Assembly: GCA_023079485.1 (NCBI GenBank)
Contig: CM041092.1
Span: 4,464,627 to 4,528,626 of the forward strand
DNA: 64,000 bases
Direction: 5' to 3'
Source of the DNA: Archilochus colubris
Taxonomy: Eukaryota; Chordata; Aves; Apodiformes; Trochilidae
Both the position numbers and the translations under genes were made by a program. The notes under the pieces were generated by a model that had not been told where the DNA came from, did no database searches, and worked only from the letters and a program-made list of their open reading frames with translations. Shown here piece by piece: positions 1-12,502 of this stretch. The first letter of the stretch is position 1. Every line of letters starts with the position of its first letter.

Positions 1-1910
1 GAATTTGCCATTGATGATATTTATAAATTTCAAGGACATTTTAGAATTGTCAGCATGAGGCTGCCAGTATTGTCACTCAAATTGAAGTCTTTTTTGACAA
101 CACAGCATTTTCCCCCAAAGTTACTGACACAGATGTCTCAAGAGCAAGTCACCTGTTACATTCAGTGGTCTGTAGCTGACACTTCTCTTATTTTATATGC
201 CAGAATGTTACTCCACTATAATTTAAAATGATTTTTCTCTTCAATGGCTTTGAAACAGATAAAGCCATTTGTAACACAAGCCAGACAATTTTTTCACTGC
301 ACATCAGACATCTCACATTTTTCTCTTCTGCAAGAATTTCATTCACAGCAGGAAAAAGACACCTATTTAATATCATCTAGGGTAAAACTCACAGGTTTTT
401 TTGTGTTCAATTTACCAAGAAATGCAATGAGGTTCTAAACACTTAAAGGCACCTCACGTGGCTCTGCATCTTGCTGAACAGTTTGCCAACTCAAAGGGAT
501 GTCAGGAAGAAGCAGCATTTAACCAGCCGCGGTACTCACTGATTTTATGAAAGATTAAGTTTTGCCAAATTGCAAGAAGAATAATTTAGGCTTCAGAAAG
601 TTGCTTGATGTAAGAGAATGAGCCGTGGAGATTCATTAATCAAAGTCTGTAAGGACTTCCTTAATAATCTTTCTTGTTGTTTTTAAAGGAAAAAAAAATT
701 ATATTTAAAAAGATTTAAGGTACCTTCAGGAATCGCCTTTGTTAGAAACTCTGTTCACATTTAAGCTCCACAAATGAGATGAAATTGGTGATATCTCTTC
801 CAGGAAAATATAGAGGAGTAATTTGTGCAAAGAATGCATAGTCAATGAAAGCATCAGAGAGAACTTATTTGGAGCTTTCTGTAGACTGTATCTATTGACA
901 CAAAAGCATCTCAACATACATTTTGCATAACAAACTTTTTTGGGTTAATTATCCAACAAAATGCATGCAGTTAGACCTTTCTTATCTGAGATAATCTTGA
1001 CAACAAACCCAGTATTTTTAGGGTTTAACCACAAATGTCAGGTTTTGTGGTTAAAGATTAATTCCAGCATAATTTTAAAAACACCGAAACATTACTTAGA
1101 TAGCATTTGGGAAGGGCCATTCCCAGCTATAAAAGGATTCAGGGAGAAAATACTCCAGAAGAAGTTGCATACAACCTAAAATTACTTTCTTATTAAATAA
1201 ATATGTAAATTAACACAGACTTTTTATGAATGCTTAACAGAATAGGAAAATATGGGCTTTTCTAGTTTACATCACCCTTATTTTTCATCTTTGCAGTCCT
1301 ATTCCTTTTGAATTTTACTTGAAATTTTTCTCTTTCTCTACAAGCTTATTCTGCACAGCATTTGGTCAGGACCTCTGTGAAGCATATTATTTAAAAATAA
1401 AAAAGCATCCTATACTTCAGTGGTTTTGTTCCAGTGAATTTGTGTAGGTAGCCTTAACAAAATTATGACTTTTTTTTGGAAAGACCTTGCTGCTGAACCA
1501 CTAAATTATCTTTACTGTACTGTAACGTGCCTCTACAACAGTGTTCAGTAAAAGCAATCAGGCCATATTTTCCACTCATGCTTATGTAAATCAAAAATAA
1601 ATCATTTGAAGCCAGCAGGTGTGACCCAGGGAGAACAGGTTCCCAGCTGTTAAGTATGGGCTTAGTCAGGAAAGATTTGTTGGATTCTGTTGTTTATGCT
1701 AAATGCAAGTAAAGAGCAGATTTATCTTTCTTCCTGCTTTATAGAACACGCCTGGAATTGGGGTTTTTGTAAAATGTGTTATCACTTTGTTTTTCCCTGA
1801 ATGTACACAGTGTGTTTGCTGCTGCACAGAGCAGTGATCTCTTTCACAGATGTGACCTTGGTACTCACTGACATCCTCCTGTCACCTCAACATCCTCCTC
1901 TTTACACTTA
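1..1910. other. Single-copy AT-rich DNA, no gene seen
   Basis: Unique-looking AT-rich sequence. Both strands have only short, stop-rich frames without recognisable protein domains. No transposon tail, tRNA-like fold or CpG-rich promoter is visible. Short A-runs occur near 690. Function is unknown; it could be intergenic or intronic. Confidence 0.6.
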
Positions 1911-2130
1911 TCATAGAATCACACAATGGTTTGGGTTGGAAGGAACTTAAAAGATGCAGTTCCAACCCCTGCCATGGCAGGGACACCTCCCACCAGCCCA
2001 GATTGCTCCAAGCCCCATCCAACCTGACCTTCAATAATTCCAGGGATGGGGCAGCCACAGCTTTTCTGGACAATCTGGGCCAGCATCTCAGCACCCTTAC
2101 AATGAAGAACTTCCTCCCCTCTTCCCCACA
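1911..2130 (-). mobile_element. CR1: Old CR1 LINE 3' fragment
   Basis: On the minus strand this is the 3' tail of a chicken-repeat-1 LINE. Seen on the plus strand are the degenerate terminal octamer region (TCATAGAATCACACAATGG), then GGTTTGGGTTGGAAGGAAC, the CCCCTGCCATGGCAGGGACA hairpin, and CCAGGGATGGGGCAGCCACA. Homology fades after about 2130, where AAGAACTTCCTCCCCT replaces the usual AAGAATTTCTTCCTAATATC. The hairpin-bearing tail and many substitutions mark an older subfamily than the copies at 5.45, 28.5 and 51.5 kb. The copy is 5'-truncated and cannot code for its ORF2 protein. Confidence 0.85.
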
Positions 2131-3999
2131 CAATATTACACACCACACAAACCAGAGATAATGTATCCCCCCATTTTACCATTCTTTCAGATTAATTTTT
2201 TTCAGGGTTTAAATTCAAATTCCCAATCCCAAGCAGATCAGACCCTTTCTTCCCACTGTATTAATGCCACCACCTTCCTCAGAGCTGCCCTTTCCAGGCT
2301 GTCCCATGACTCTGCAGGGCTCACACAGAAGCCATCAGGCATCGTGCTTGCAGGGCAGCATCAAAATAATGAGATATTTCTTGATGTCTTATTTATCTAT
2401 TTGTAAAACATGCCAATCACAGCCTATCTGACAGAGCCTGGCTTGCCTTCTGGCTAATCTGAACATAACATTTTATATATCTGAGAAGAGATAAGACTGT
2501 CTGGGCTGGATAAGCACAGAGTTTATAGAGTTTCCCCACACAGTGAGAGATGAAGGTACATTCATCCTTGGACAGACCCAGTGCATGCAAACATCAAAAT
2601 CAAATTTAATTTCTTGTCTATCAAATAAGACAGAGCACACTGGCTTCTTCAAGCAATCAGTACCATCTACTCAGGCACAGGTAATTCTGATCTCCTAAAC
2701 TCTGTTAGCTTGGCCTTTGGAAGATCTTTCTTTGTGATTAAATAGTGGATATAATGTGGGCAAATGAACAGTTGTATCAGCTCACATCCAGGACAGCTGA
2801 TGTCTGGGCATTGATTCTGGGAAAACCAGGTCCCTTCTGGTCTGCGTCTCAAAATCTGGGAAGAAGGCATTGGTCTGTTAAATAAAATAACATCAGAAAC
2901 CAGGGAACAGGCTCTGCTTTCCCAGCTTGAAATTTACTAAAATGTATCTAAAATTGCTCAGTATAAAAGACACATGCTGTACTGAATCCCACAAGTAAAA
3001 GGAAAGATTCTCCCCAGAATATGCTGAATCACAGTTAATAGAGATACAGATTGTATTAAACTCCTGCATGATTTATTTTTTTTCCCTTACTATGGAACTT
3101 TCTACGGAATGAAACACAATAGTTGCTTAAAACACATCTCCCAAACCTAATATTTCCTTTTAATAAAAGAGATGCATTAAGGGACCGAGATTCAATCTAA
3201 GCATTTACATTACTTAATGGAATGTAAAACAGAAGCAAAAAAGTTAAACTGATGGCTCTCAGCAGCCCTGAGCTGATTTAGCCATGGGCTTAGTCAGGTC
3301 CTTTCTGGACAACACCCATCAGTCAAACTCAACTTCCAGGGCTCCACACTGCACGTGGCCAGTCAAGTGGTGAGCTTTGGTCTGATGGTCTCGAGCAGCC
3401 TTCAGAGCTCAGTCTCTGTAGGTTCAAGGGGTTTTTACAATCTGCCTGGTGTCAGTCAGTTTGCCTTTGTGCTCCCTGTGTTGGATTCTGGTCTCTGCAG
3501 GTCACATCCAGGATGTTTTCCCCAGACCTGGTGTAGAGCTGAGGCTGGGCTCTCATTTCCACCACCATCAGCCTTTTGCTTTCACAAGTCTGGATGAGTT
3601 TAAAAGCCTGGTGTCTGCCTTTATGAACAGCTGTTAGCATGTGTTTGTTTTTTATCATTAAAGAGTTGTATTTTCCAGTTAAAAATTAATAACTTTAATA
3701 GGCTTCTTTGTATGATTAATTCTATTTTGAAGCAGACACAGCAGCTGCAATAGTGAGTGTTCAGATCTTCTGGAGTCCTGGAACCAGGAATCATTCAAGC
3801 AAGCAAACTCAAAACAGCTGTAGTAATTGGCTGAAATTGCCACTTTTAATGACACAAATTATAGCAGAGTGATGTTTAATGAAAGCTGCAATTCCCAGCT
3901 TCTATATGCAAAATTTAAAACATTCTCCTAAATTGTTGACCTCTCTTGTTTAATACCCTGCTAATCTTTGAAAATTGGAAACAAATGCTTCAATTAAGA

Positions 4000-4013
4000 G
4001 ACAATTAATTGTC
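4000..4013. other. Perfect 14-bp palindrome of TAAT cores
   Basis: GACAATTAATTGTC is its own reverse complement. A second AATTAATT follows within 10 bases and CAATTAAG precedes it. Paired TAAT/ATTA cores are the type of site bound by homeodomain dimers, which is established for that family. Any function here is inferred. An AT-rich background also produces such motifs by chance. Confidence 0.3.
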
Positions 4014-4138
4014 AATTAATTCAACAATAAGCAGATGGCCAGAAAGAGCATCCTGCTATTAAATGAATCAAATGTGAGAAGGAACATTTGACCTTTCTTA
4101 TAGAAAGTTCCCCCTGAAAAAAATCCAACACTTTTCCT

Positions 4139-4165
4139 AAAAAAAAAAAAAAGAAAAAAAAAAAA
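4139..4165. repeat. A-rich homopolymer tract
   Basis: Two runs of A separated by one G. There is no target duplication or retrocopy body upstream to make it a retroposon tail, so it is called simple low-complexity sequence. Confidence 0.8.
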
Positions 4166-5454
4166 GAGCGTCAGGGTTGGGTTTTTTTGTCATACTGTGC
4201 AGAGCTATAACTTTGAAAAATGAAAATAAAAAGCTTATTTACATCAGTATTTCGGTCTAGGGGATAGGAAATGTGAATTACAATAGGAGTAAAGAGAAAT
4301 AGCACGCTCAAGTGCAAGAGGATTTACAATACCTCCTGCACCCCAAGGCCTAATAGAAGAAAATAAAGCCACCATTATCATCAAAACTGCAGATGATCTC
4401 ATAAAGGGCTTGTCTACCCTGGGAGGTCAACACAGAACAAGCTCTGTTATGAATTTCAAGTGAAGTTGCAACTTTGCCCAGGTCCCAGTGCTGTGCTGTG
4501 GTGCTAGGGGATGAGAAGAGGGAGAAGTTTTTTCTCTGAGCCCTGTGCATGAGACCAAAACTGGAGGAAGGCACTGGGAGGACAAATCAAAGGCTAAGCA
4601 GGGAGCTTTTTGGGGGGGTGCATCTGGGGACATCACTGATTTGCATCCTGTCCCTCCCTCCTCAGCTGCTCTGCAGGTGGGAAAGGGGCAATTTGGCAAC
4701 TCAAGATGGAAAAGACTTTTTCCATTCATCTTTCCACTCCTTCCCTAACAACATCTCCAGGCAGATTAGCCTAAGGCTCTATTTGTCTTATTTGTCTTAT
4801 ACATACCCAACCATTTTGCAGGGGGGGTGAAGAGAAGCCTTGAATTTCATGGCAAAGCCCCCTCAGCCCATCCAGGCCTTCACTCTTCATGTCTCAAAAG
4901 ATCAAAGCCAGATTCTCAGTGCCACTGGGGATGTTTTCACAGAACACCAGAAAATGGTCCTTCTTCAGCTCTTTGCTTTTTTTGAGAAGCAAAGTTTTAA
5001 CTTCACTCAGAAACCCATCATATGTATAAGTATTAATTTTATAACCCGGTGCATAGAACAGAGAAAACACCCCCTACAAGAAGAATTATATTTATGGAAC
5101 AGTAAGAAATTTATTAGGAAAAAAATTCATTATTTTGCCTCCAATAAATTACAAATGATAAATCAAGGGGAAAAGACTGACCAAGGCAAAGAACCTGACC
5201 TTACTGCTCTGCAAATTTTCATTTAACCTATATGAAAAAATTGACACTATTAATGAGAGAGGCATAAATAAAGCACTTCAGCAATCCTACACTTAGCACT
5301 GCAGGGGCTCTGATCATGTTTCAGTTGTAAGGGTATTATCCATGGTCTGGTTGTGGCTTTTCTGGTGATTTTTCCTGCATAAACCTTCACCTGGTGCAGA
5401 AAACCATGAGCACAGCTTCCTAGGGCATTGGCATAGGCAGAGCAAGCAGGGTAA

Positions 5455-5729
5455 TCATAGAATCATAGAATTGGCTGGGTTAGAAGGGACCTCAGAGATC
5501 ATCAAGTCCAACCCTTGAACCACCATTGCGGTTGCTAGACCATGGCACTGAGTGCCACATCCAGTCTCTTTTTAAATATCTCCAGGGATGGAGAATCCAC
5601 TACTTCCCTGGGCAGCCCATTCCAATGCTTGATCATACTCTCTCCGTAAAGAAATTCTTTCTAATATCTAACCTAAACTTCCTCTGGCACAACTTAAGAC
5701 CGTGTCCTCTTGTCTTGTTGAAAGTCGTA
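5455..5729 (-). mobile_element. CR1: Young CR1 LINE, 5'-truncated, with 7-bp target duplication
   Basis: The minus-strand CR1 3' end begins with two CATAGAAT octamers, followed by the GGCTGGGTTAGAAGGGACC tail and the antisense of the ORF2 C-terminus (the plus strand reads CCATGGCACTGAGTGCCACA, antisense of the frame ending in residues ALSAMV). The element breaks off at GTTGAAAGTCG, about 275 bp from its 3' end. The heptamer GTAATCA occurs at 5451-5457 and again at 5727-5733. It flanks the insert and partly overlaps its ends, so it is a plausible target-site duplication. Substitutions are few, so this is a relatively recent insertion. It is not autonomous. Confidence 0.95.
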
Positions 5730-5733
5730 ATCA

Positions 5734-8386
5734 GTGCTTATTCCTGGAGCTGTCAGAGTTTTGTTAATATTCACCATAAACTCCTGTCCTTTACTTTAAT
5801 ACACATCTCTTAATCCCACCACGAGAACAACCTAATCCAAAAGCCCGGGCAGCAAGACCATTAAGCAAATTCATGAATACTTTCCTCATAAAACTCATCT
5901 TTCCTATGTCAATATAATAGTGGTGTTTTTTCCTTTGATATCAATAATGCATTTGTACTTGAAAAAGGTTTTCTCAAGTATTCCAGAAGTCAAACAAATG
6001 AAAGTTGCTGTATAAAATCAAATGTACTCTGCTACTGGTGCTTGGACACAAGGATGTCTCCTGGAAGTCACCTCCTTAACTGGTGAGGCTACATAAGTTT
6101 GCATGTGTAAAAAAATATATAAAAAAAAAACTAAACTGGGTTTCTCCAGGTAGTTCCTGTAAAGTGGAAGACATCAAGAGAACTGGAGATCCACTTGAGC
6201 CACATACAAAGATGTTTGTGGCTGCTGGAGGTCTGGGAACTCCAAGTGTAATAACACAGCTACAATTTAGGACAGGTCAAACAAAAAACTCTGAATATTC
6301 AGGCATCATCTGCCTCTGTGCTGCCTCCTTTATCCCAAGGGACTGGGGACATCCAGCCTCTATATTTACAATATTCTAATTTGTTTCATGAAAACAAAAA
6401 GAGGTGAGGATAAGCCTTGGTTTCAATGTGAAAGAAACCCCAGCTCCTTAATGAGCTTCCTAAGGGTCACAGTTGTGAGAGGGAAATAGGCAGTGGATGA
6501 AATGATAATATGGATGAAATGAAGGTGGATGCTTTGCCTGGAGCCCACAGGGATGGCACAGTCAGTGTCACCTTAGCTCAGAACTGAGGAGTTGGAAACA
6601 ATCACTGCTTTTGGTTGAAAGCAAAATTCTTTTAAGTGGTATAAACACCTTAGCCAGACATCTAAAATACTGTTTATCACAACACATCATTGATTCCTTT
6701 TCAGTTTCTTCCTGCTGTATTATATATATATATATATAAAATAAATATTACATTCAGAGCCATAAAGGACTCTTTTACATTCAAATCGTGAAGATTTCAT
6801 CCCCCTAGGTGTTATCTCAGTTGTATGAGTTTTCAAGAAGAGTGGGTTTTTTACTGATTACTGAATTATCTTGCCTTTAGCCAAACGAAGCCACAAGTGT
6901 TTCATCAAACGTCCTGAGCTCTACAAAATACTATAAAATCCTAGCATTGCTTTCAATGTAATTCTTTAATTAAACTTCCAGAGTCCCCGAGCAGTTTTGT
7001 GCCTTCATTTGAAATATTTAAATCAATTCCTGGTCAGCACAGTGCACAGTGCTGAGTCTGCACACCCAGTAACAGATACCACATAGGTGGTGGGGAAAAA
7101 AATATATAAATATATATAAAACTCAGGAAAATTAATACATTAAAATGTGCTGAGTTTGTCTTCACAGCATATTGGGATTTTAAAATATTTTGTTTTCCAA
7201 TATGAAAGATATGAACAGAAACATTTTTTTTTACATATTTTGATTAAAATCTTGCATTTTAATCTTTAAACCTTAATCTTCAAGTTGAAACTAACATTTA
7301 AACTTGAAAAAAAAATTTTTTTTAATTTCCAGTTTACTATTCTAAAATCCTTTTTAAATTTCATGTTGTAGAGAAGTCTAAAAAGAACAACAAGCAAACA
7401 AAAAAATGACACCCCTCAAATACATCAAAAATGGGAAAGCCAAAAGTGTAGTTTAATCAGAAATAAGTTCTTTTGGGAACTTTACTATTTTTAATTTTCA
7501 TCCCAGTTAAAGATTGGGGAGAAGTATAGATTAGCAAGAAAAAAAAAAAAAACAACTTCACTCATAGTCATGCTTTATAATGTGAATTTTAAGTAAACAC
7601 CTTTTTTTTCCAAAAAAAAAACCATAATCCATTTTCTGAACTTTACGAAAAGAACTTTTGTTCTGAGTGCTATTATTTTGTCAAATACTTCTAAGATTAT
7701 GCCCTTTGATTTTCTGAAAATTGTGCTTCAATGGTTTCATTTCCATAGTAATCAAGATAATGAGAAAAAAAAAGGGGCTTTTATTATTTCCATGCTGGAA
7801 TTATTAAATGGCTGGGAAAGCAGCTCTCATGACCATTATTATATTATTACAATAATGAATGCTTACAAATAGAAGTTATTTTAGAATATTAGAATAATTC
7901 CAGAGAAATCACAAAGGAGCAGAAGAAACCTGGACAAAACCACAGTCAATATTTTAACAGGGTGCATAAAATCATCTCTATAATTATATTCCTTTGGTTC
8001 CAGGCTCTATCTATTCCTCTAATGACACCAAAATTGAGGGTTTAACTAATACAATGCAGCACAACTCCATAACAACCCTTCCTGTGATAGAATTGATGGG
8101 TGCTCCTCAACACCACACTAAGACCAAATAAATACCTGAGGGCTTTAAATGGCACATTCAGGTACAGGTGATTCCCACTGTCAGTGGAAGGATTTAAACT
8201 ATAAAATACATAAATAAAATATATAAATAAGGGTGTGTTCCCTAGTCCTGCATTAATGAGATCTAAAGGGGATTTATCTTATTTCACTACAGCTGTCTGA
8301 ACAGTTCTGGTACAAACCAGGGAGCAGGGCAGGGGATGTAAAGGGATTCATGGTAAGTGCTTGGGGGCTGCTCAGTTCTGCAAATT
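5734..8386. other. Single-copy AT-rich DNA, microsatellites only
   Basis: No gene seen. The block holds a (TA)9 run at 6721-6738, A/T-rich runs around 7098-7120, and an A9-T8 block near 7307-7324. Translated frames are short and domain-free. Confidence 0.6.
6721..6738. repeat. (TA)9 microsatellite
   Basis: Nine uninterrupted TA dinucleotides followed by A-rich sequence. Likely length-polymorphic. Confidence 0.9.
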
Positions 8387-9083
8387 AAAACAAACAAACA
8401 AACAAACCCACAAAAACCAAAAAAGCGAAAAAAAACCCAAAAAGCAAAAACCAAAAAGCAAAAAAAAAAAAAAAAACCAAAAAAGCAAACAAATGAGCAA
8501 AAAACCAAAGGAGCAAACAACCAGAAGAGCAAAAAGCAAAAATGCAAAAGAGCAAAAAAGCAAAGAAACCAAAAAGCAAAAAACCCAAAAAAGCAAAAAC
8601 CAAAAAAAACCAAAAAGCAAAAAAACAAAAGCAAAAAAACCAAAAAGCAAAAAAACCAAAAAGCAAAAAAACCAAAAAGCAAAAAAAACAAAAAGCAAAA
8701 AAAACAAAAAGCAAAAAAAACAAAAAGCAAAAAAAACAAAAAGCAAAAAAAACAAAGCAAAAAAAAAAAAAAACAAAAAGAAAAAACCAAAACCCAAAAA
8801 ACCCAAAAAGCAAATAAACCAGAAAGCAAATAAACCAAAAAACAAATAAAACAAAAAGCAAATAAAACAAAAAGTAACAAAAAACAAAAAGGAAAAAACC
8901 TATCAAAAAACAATAAAAACCAAAAAAGCAAAAAACACACAAAAAACCCCCAAACCGAAAACCCAACCCTCCCCAAAAAAACCTGCAAAAAACCTCACAA
9001 AAAGCCTGCAAAAAACCAACACAAAAACCCTAAAAACCCCCAAAAAACCAAAAACCAAATCCCCCAAAACACAAAAACCAAAA
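8387..9083. repeat. A-rich, nearly T-free CAAAAAG/CAAAAAAC tandem array
   Basis: About 700 bp of degenerate repeats built from CAAAAAGCAAAAAAAC-like units. In the best-ordered part the GC dinucleotide recurs at 8647, 8663, 8679, 8695, 8711, 8727 and 8743, an exact 16-bp period. The plus strand is almost pure A/C/G. With so little T on one strand, all three plus frames (Lys/Gln/Asn-rich) and the minus frames (Phe/Leu/Cys-rich) stay open for 90-233 codons. These frames are compositional artefacts, not genes. The edges grade into CAAA repeats (8390-8410) and CCCCAAAA-type repeats (8940-9070), suggesting expansion from an A-rich seed. Confidence 0.95.
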
Positions 9084-12000
9084 TAGAAATTAAATATAAA
9101 AATAACAGTTTCTCTAGTCTTTTTCTCATTTTCCTTTGTTCCTACTGGAACATAAGTTTAACCGTTTATTGCACTATATTTTTTTTAGCCCTTCATGAAG
9201 CCCTGGCAGTGTTTTGCCAGCTTCAAGGCAGGATAGAGGTTAGCAAGGTATTAGCTCTGTGTCATCCTCACTTGAGACCAAAAAGCATTCAGTCAGCTAA
9301 TGAAGGACAGAATAAACCTGGCAGTTTATTATAAATCCTGGGTATTCAGAAATAGCCCCAGCAAGCAGGTACATTCCTGCAGCTCTCTGATCCCCAGTCA
9401 GGCAATTCAGGGATGCTCAGAGGATAATGTTCCCTTTAGATCCAACTCTGCCCTTTGCTAATCTCCTGTCAACTGAATTTTCTTTGCTCTTTTCCATTTT
9501 ACACCCTGTTTCATTTTAGAAATCCCTAATTAGCCACCAAGGCAGGTAACAAAAGCATGACATCACTGATGAGTCAGCTTTTCACCTAACAATTGCCAAA
9601 GTTTTGGGATTAATTTTTTTTAAGTCCCAAACCCAAGAAGTGTTTGGCTCTGCAGTTCACTTTCTGGGTCTTTGAAATGCAAATAAGTCAGTCCAGTAGA
9701 CTGAAACTCAATCGAAATTACTCAGAAATGTCAGAACAAGGAAAGCTTTGCAAGTGCAATGCCCTATTTAACAAACCTTTTTAATAAAATCCTGGTGGAA
9801 AGCCACCATCAAGTTTGTCACTTGAAAGCCTTGAAAAAGTGGTCTCTAATCACAGTTACCAGACTTTTCTGAGCAAGATTTTGAACACAGAGGTGTAAAA
9901 GTGCCCTTAACCAAAGTGCAACCTGCATCCAGTTCACCAAAGCCCCTTTTACTGGTTTTGTATGTGGTGCGGTGCAAGTCTGGTGGTGTAAAGGGTGATG
10001 AGCTCAACAAGATAAGGGTCAAATCCTCAAAAGAGCTTTATTCAGTCCCAATTTCTGCCATTCACTTTGTTTCAGTGATGCTCATGAACCTCAGTTCCAG
10101 CTAAATCACACTTCTATGAGAGGTGACCAAATGTATGAGAATAACCTCGATTGGATGGTTCTCTGAGCAACTGCTCCCTCCCATGTGATAATTAGTAGGA
10201 ATAAATTCAATAAAAGAAATACATTCAATGTAAGAATTTGTTCCTCCAAGAGTTTTAGAAGCATGGGCTTTCAAAGCCCACACCAACCAGAAATAGCCTA
10301 CACTGCCATTAACTCTGTGATTCACCAGCTTTAAATACCATACAAAAATATCAATGTGGACATTCATTCCCTGGCTCCTGATGTCTGAGCTCCTTCAGAG
10401 AAGATGTCTACAAATAGCAGCCTTCCTAAGACAGACACCTTTCCTCAGGGAAACAGAGGGGTAGAAAAGATGCAATAGCAACTGCTCATAATTAACTCAT
10501 CCTTTACAAGGCAGAGAGACCAGACTGTGCTCTGAGGGCTTTTCAGAACAGACACTGGGGGGAATGCCTTGTAATGTGACTGCAAACACCTCCTAAATTT
10601 CTAACTCACCAAGTGCTGCTGGAGACTCAGGGTGCACAGTGTGGTTGCCTTGACCTCCAAGGCTTGGAAGCTGCTTGGCAAACTCTGGGTATTATCTATG
10701 TAAAACAAATTTTACCTTCTTGACAGAGCCCTTTAGGATGGAGTCAGTCCAGGGCTCCCTTGAAGAGCTCACCCATAGGAGAGTGGGTGCAAGCAGAAGC
10801 CCCCCAACAGCTTCTTGCTGCTCTGCTGCCCCCCAGGTTTTTCTACCTTACATCCCACAAATCAATAAATGCAGCTGGATGCCACCTCACTTCCTACCTA
10901 ATTATACCCACTTGGGATATCTAAACTTTTTCCTGCTAACACAGCCAGGACCCCATTTTCAGATGATGAGAGTAACTCACTGCTTCCTGCAGAGGTGAAG
11001 CCTTAGGTCAGCTTTTTGTTGCTACAATTCACAGATGAGCTCAGCAAAGGGCTTGAAGAAAACAGACCTTCTCAGACCTAATTTCAACCACCAGTGAGCA
11101 GTTTGTGCCATCATTCTTCCTCACCAGTCAAGGCCTGTGAGCTCAGCCATTTCTCCTCACCCAGCGAGTTACTCCAGATCAGTGCTGCCACGAATATAAA
11201 TAACTTTTTATTTTTATTTCACTCCACTGCCGTCCCCCCCCCTCCCTCCAACTAACTCAGAGATCAAGGATGCTGATGGAATAGCAGACAGAAATTCATC
11301 CCTTTCTTTCAGCCCAACCACCTGGGCACCATCTCACTTGCATGGTGATTGCTGCGGTCCTGGTGCAACCCCTGCATTTCAGTGTTACTTGGCAATTTTA
11401 AAAAACACAGCTGGGAAGTTAATGTTTGTATGCTGTAGGACTGCCTCTTTACCCCCAGCTTCTGTTTGGGGCATCTCACATATATTGGAAGAAAAACTAG
11501 AACAAATTATAGGAATAATGAAAGACTATACCATGAGATACCTGCTCAGAATAGAGTGATTAATTCAAATTAGCAAAGGGACTTCAGGGGGCTGCAGGGA
11601 CACAATGATTAATGTGAAAAAACCTTCATGCTACAATAACAAAGTAGCCTTGCTCAGTTCCATATATTACTTCAATTAGAGATAAAAAAGAAATAAAATA
11701 GCAGACTGTGCAATATTTCCACAGAAGCTAAGTCAAAGGTATGTCTTTATCAGTCCTAGGTGTGCATGTCTAGAGCCCAAATCCTTATCTTCAGCATTTT
11801 CCAGCTCTTCCCAGTGGGGCTTCTGCCATGCTGACGCCTCCCCTGCCTCATCCCTGCTCAGGCTCTATCCCTGAAGGCACCAACCAGTCTCCCCACCCCC
11901 CAGCAAGTTTCACTTGGCTCTGTCATACTTCCATAATGGGATGTAAAATGACTGCAAACAAACAGAAGCTGCCACCTGCCTGTTCTGGAAAAGATTATTC

Positions 12001-12249
12001 CTGCTTTTATCCCTGGGAAAACCATAATGCTTCAGGATCATGCCAGTATTGCCAAAGAAGAAGAACCTCACCCCCCTGGTTAATTTGGCTATGAAACCTT
12101 TCTTCAGGCTAGAATTATTTTTACTAATATTGTTTATTTCTTAAAGAGGGTAAGACAGAAATGGGATGAAGACTGATCTGCTCCCATCCACCTCATGAGC
12201 TGATAAATGAGTGAAGCAGCAATCTGCATTTGAGCAATTTGAGCAAATT
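9084..12249. other. Single-copy DNA, no gene seen
   Basis: Unique-looking sequence with frames below about 110 codons and no recognisable domain. There is a short C-run near 11236-11243. The plus-strand frame 10675-10998 has no family signature and no splice context I would rely on. Confidence 0.55.
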
Positions 12250-12502
12250 TTCTCTTGAACACAGGAGGAAATTTTTTCACTCTTGAGGACAGTCAGACAC
12301 TGGAAGGGTCTCCCAGAGGAAGTGATGGATTCCCCCACTTTGGAAAGTTTTAAGTCTCAGCTTGAGGAAGTGCTGAAACGTATCATATAAATTATGTAAT
12401 AATAGAATAATTAGTATTATTCTATATTAGTAATATTAGAAGGGTTGGACCAGATGATGCTTGAGGTCTCTCCCAACCTGGAGATTCTAGGATTTTATGA
12501 AT
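12250..12502 (+). mobile_element. CR1: Degraded old CR1 3' end with AT-rich interruption
   Basis: On the plus strand GGAAATTTTTTCACTCTTGAG, CAGACACTGGAAGGGTCTCC and CAGAGGAAGTGATGGATTC match the CR1 ORF2 C-terminal coding region. After an AT-rich interruption (about 12382-12440), GGGTTGGACCAGATGATGC and CTCCCAACCTGG resume the CR1 3' untranslated tail, ending near AGGATTTTATGA. The terminal octamers are decayed. The AT-rich interruption contains a 9-bp stem and 6-base loop (12402-12425). This is an old copy with no coding capacity. Confidence 0.7.

Larger units (their letters stand above)
2131..5450. other. Single-copy DNA with low-complexity tracts
   Basis: No gene recognised. Frames such as the 128-codon plus-strand frame at 4840-5226 show no known domain, no codon-use signature and no splice context, so they are treated as chance. 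The block contains an A-rich tract at 4139-4165 and a TAAT-rich candidate conserved block at about 3830-4090. The segment 3260-3600 is somewhat more GC-rich but has no recognisable feature. Confidence 0.5.

Noticed and set aside
4840..5226. 128-codon plus-strand frame as a gene
   Set aside because: No domain, no promoter or splice support, and an amino-acid composition typical of random AT-rich sequence.
8357..8849. Lys-rich 158-162 codon frames resembling basic nuclear proteins
   Set aside because: They lie wholly in the A-rich tandem array. Several frames on both strands are open at once, as expected from composition.
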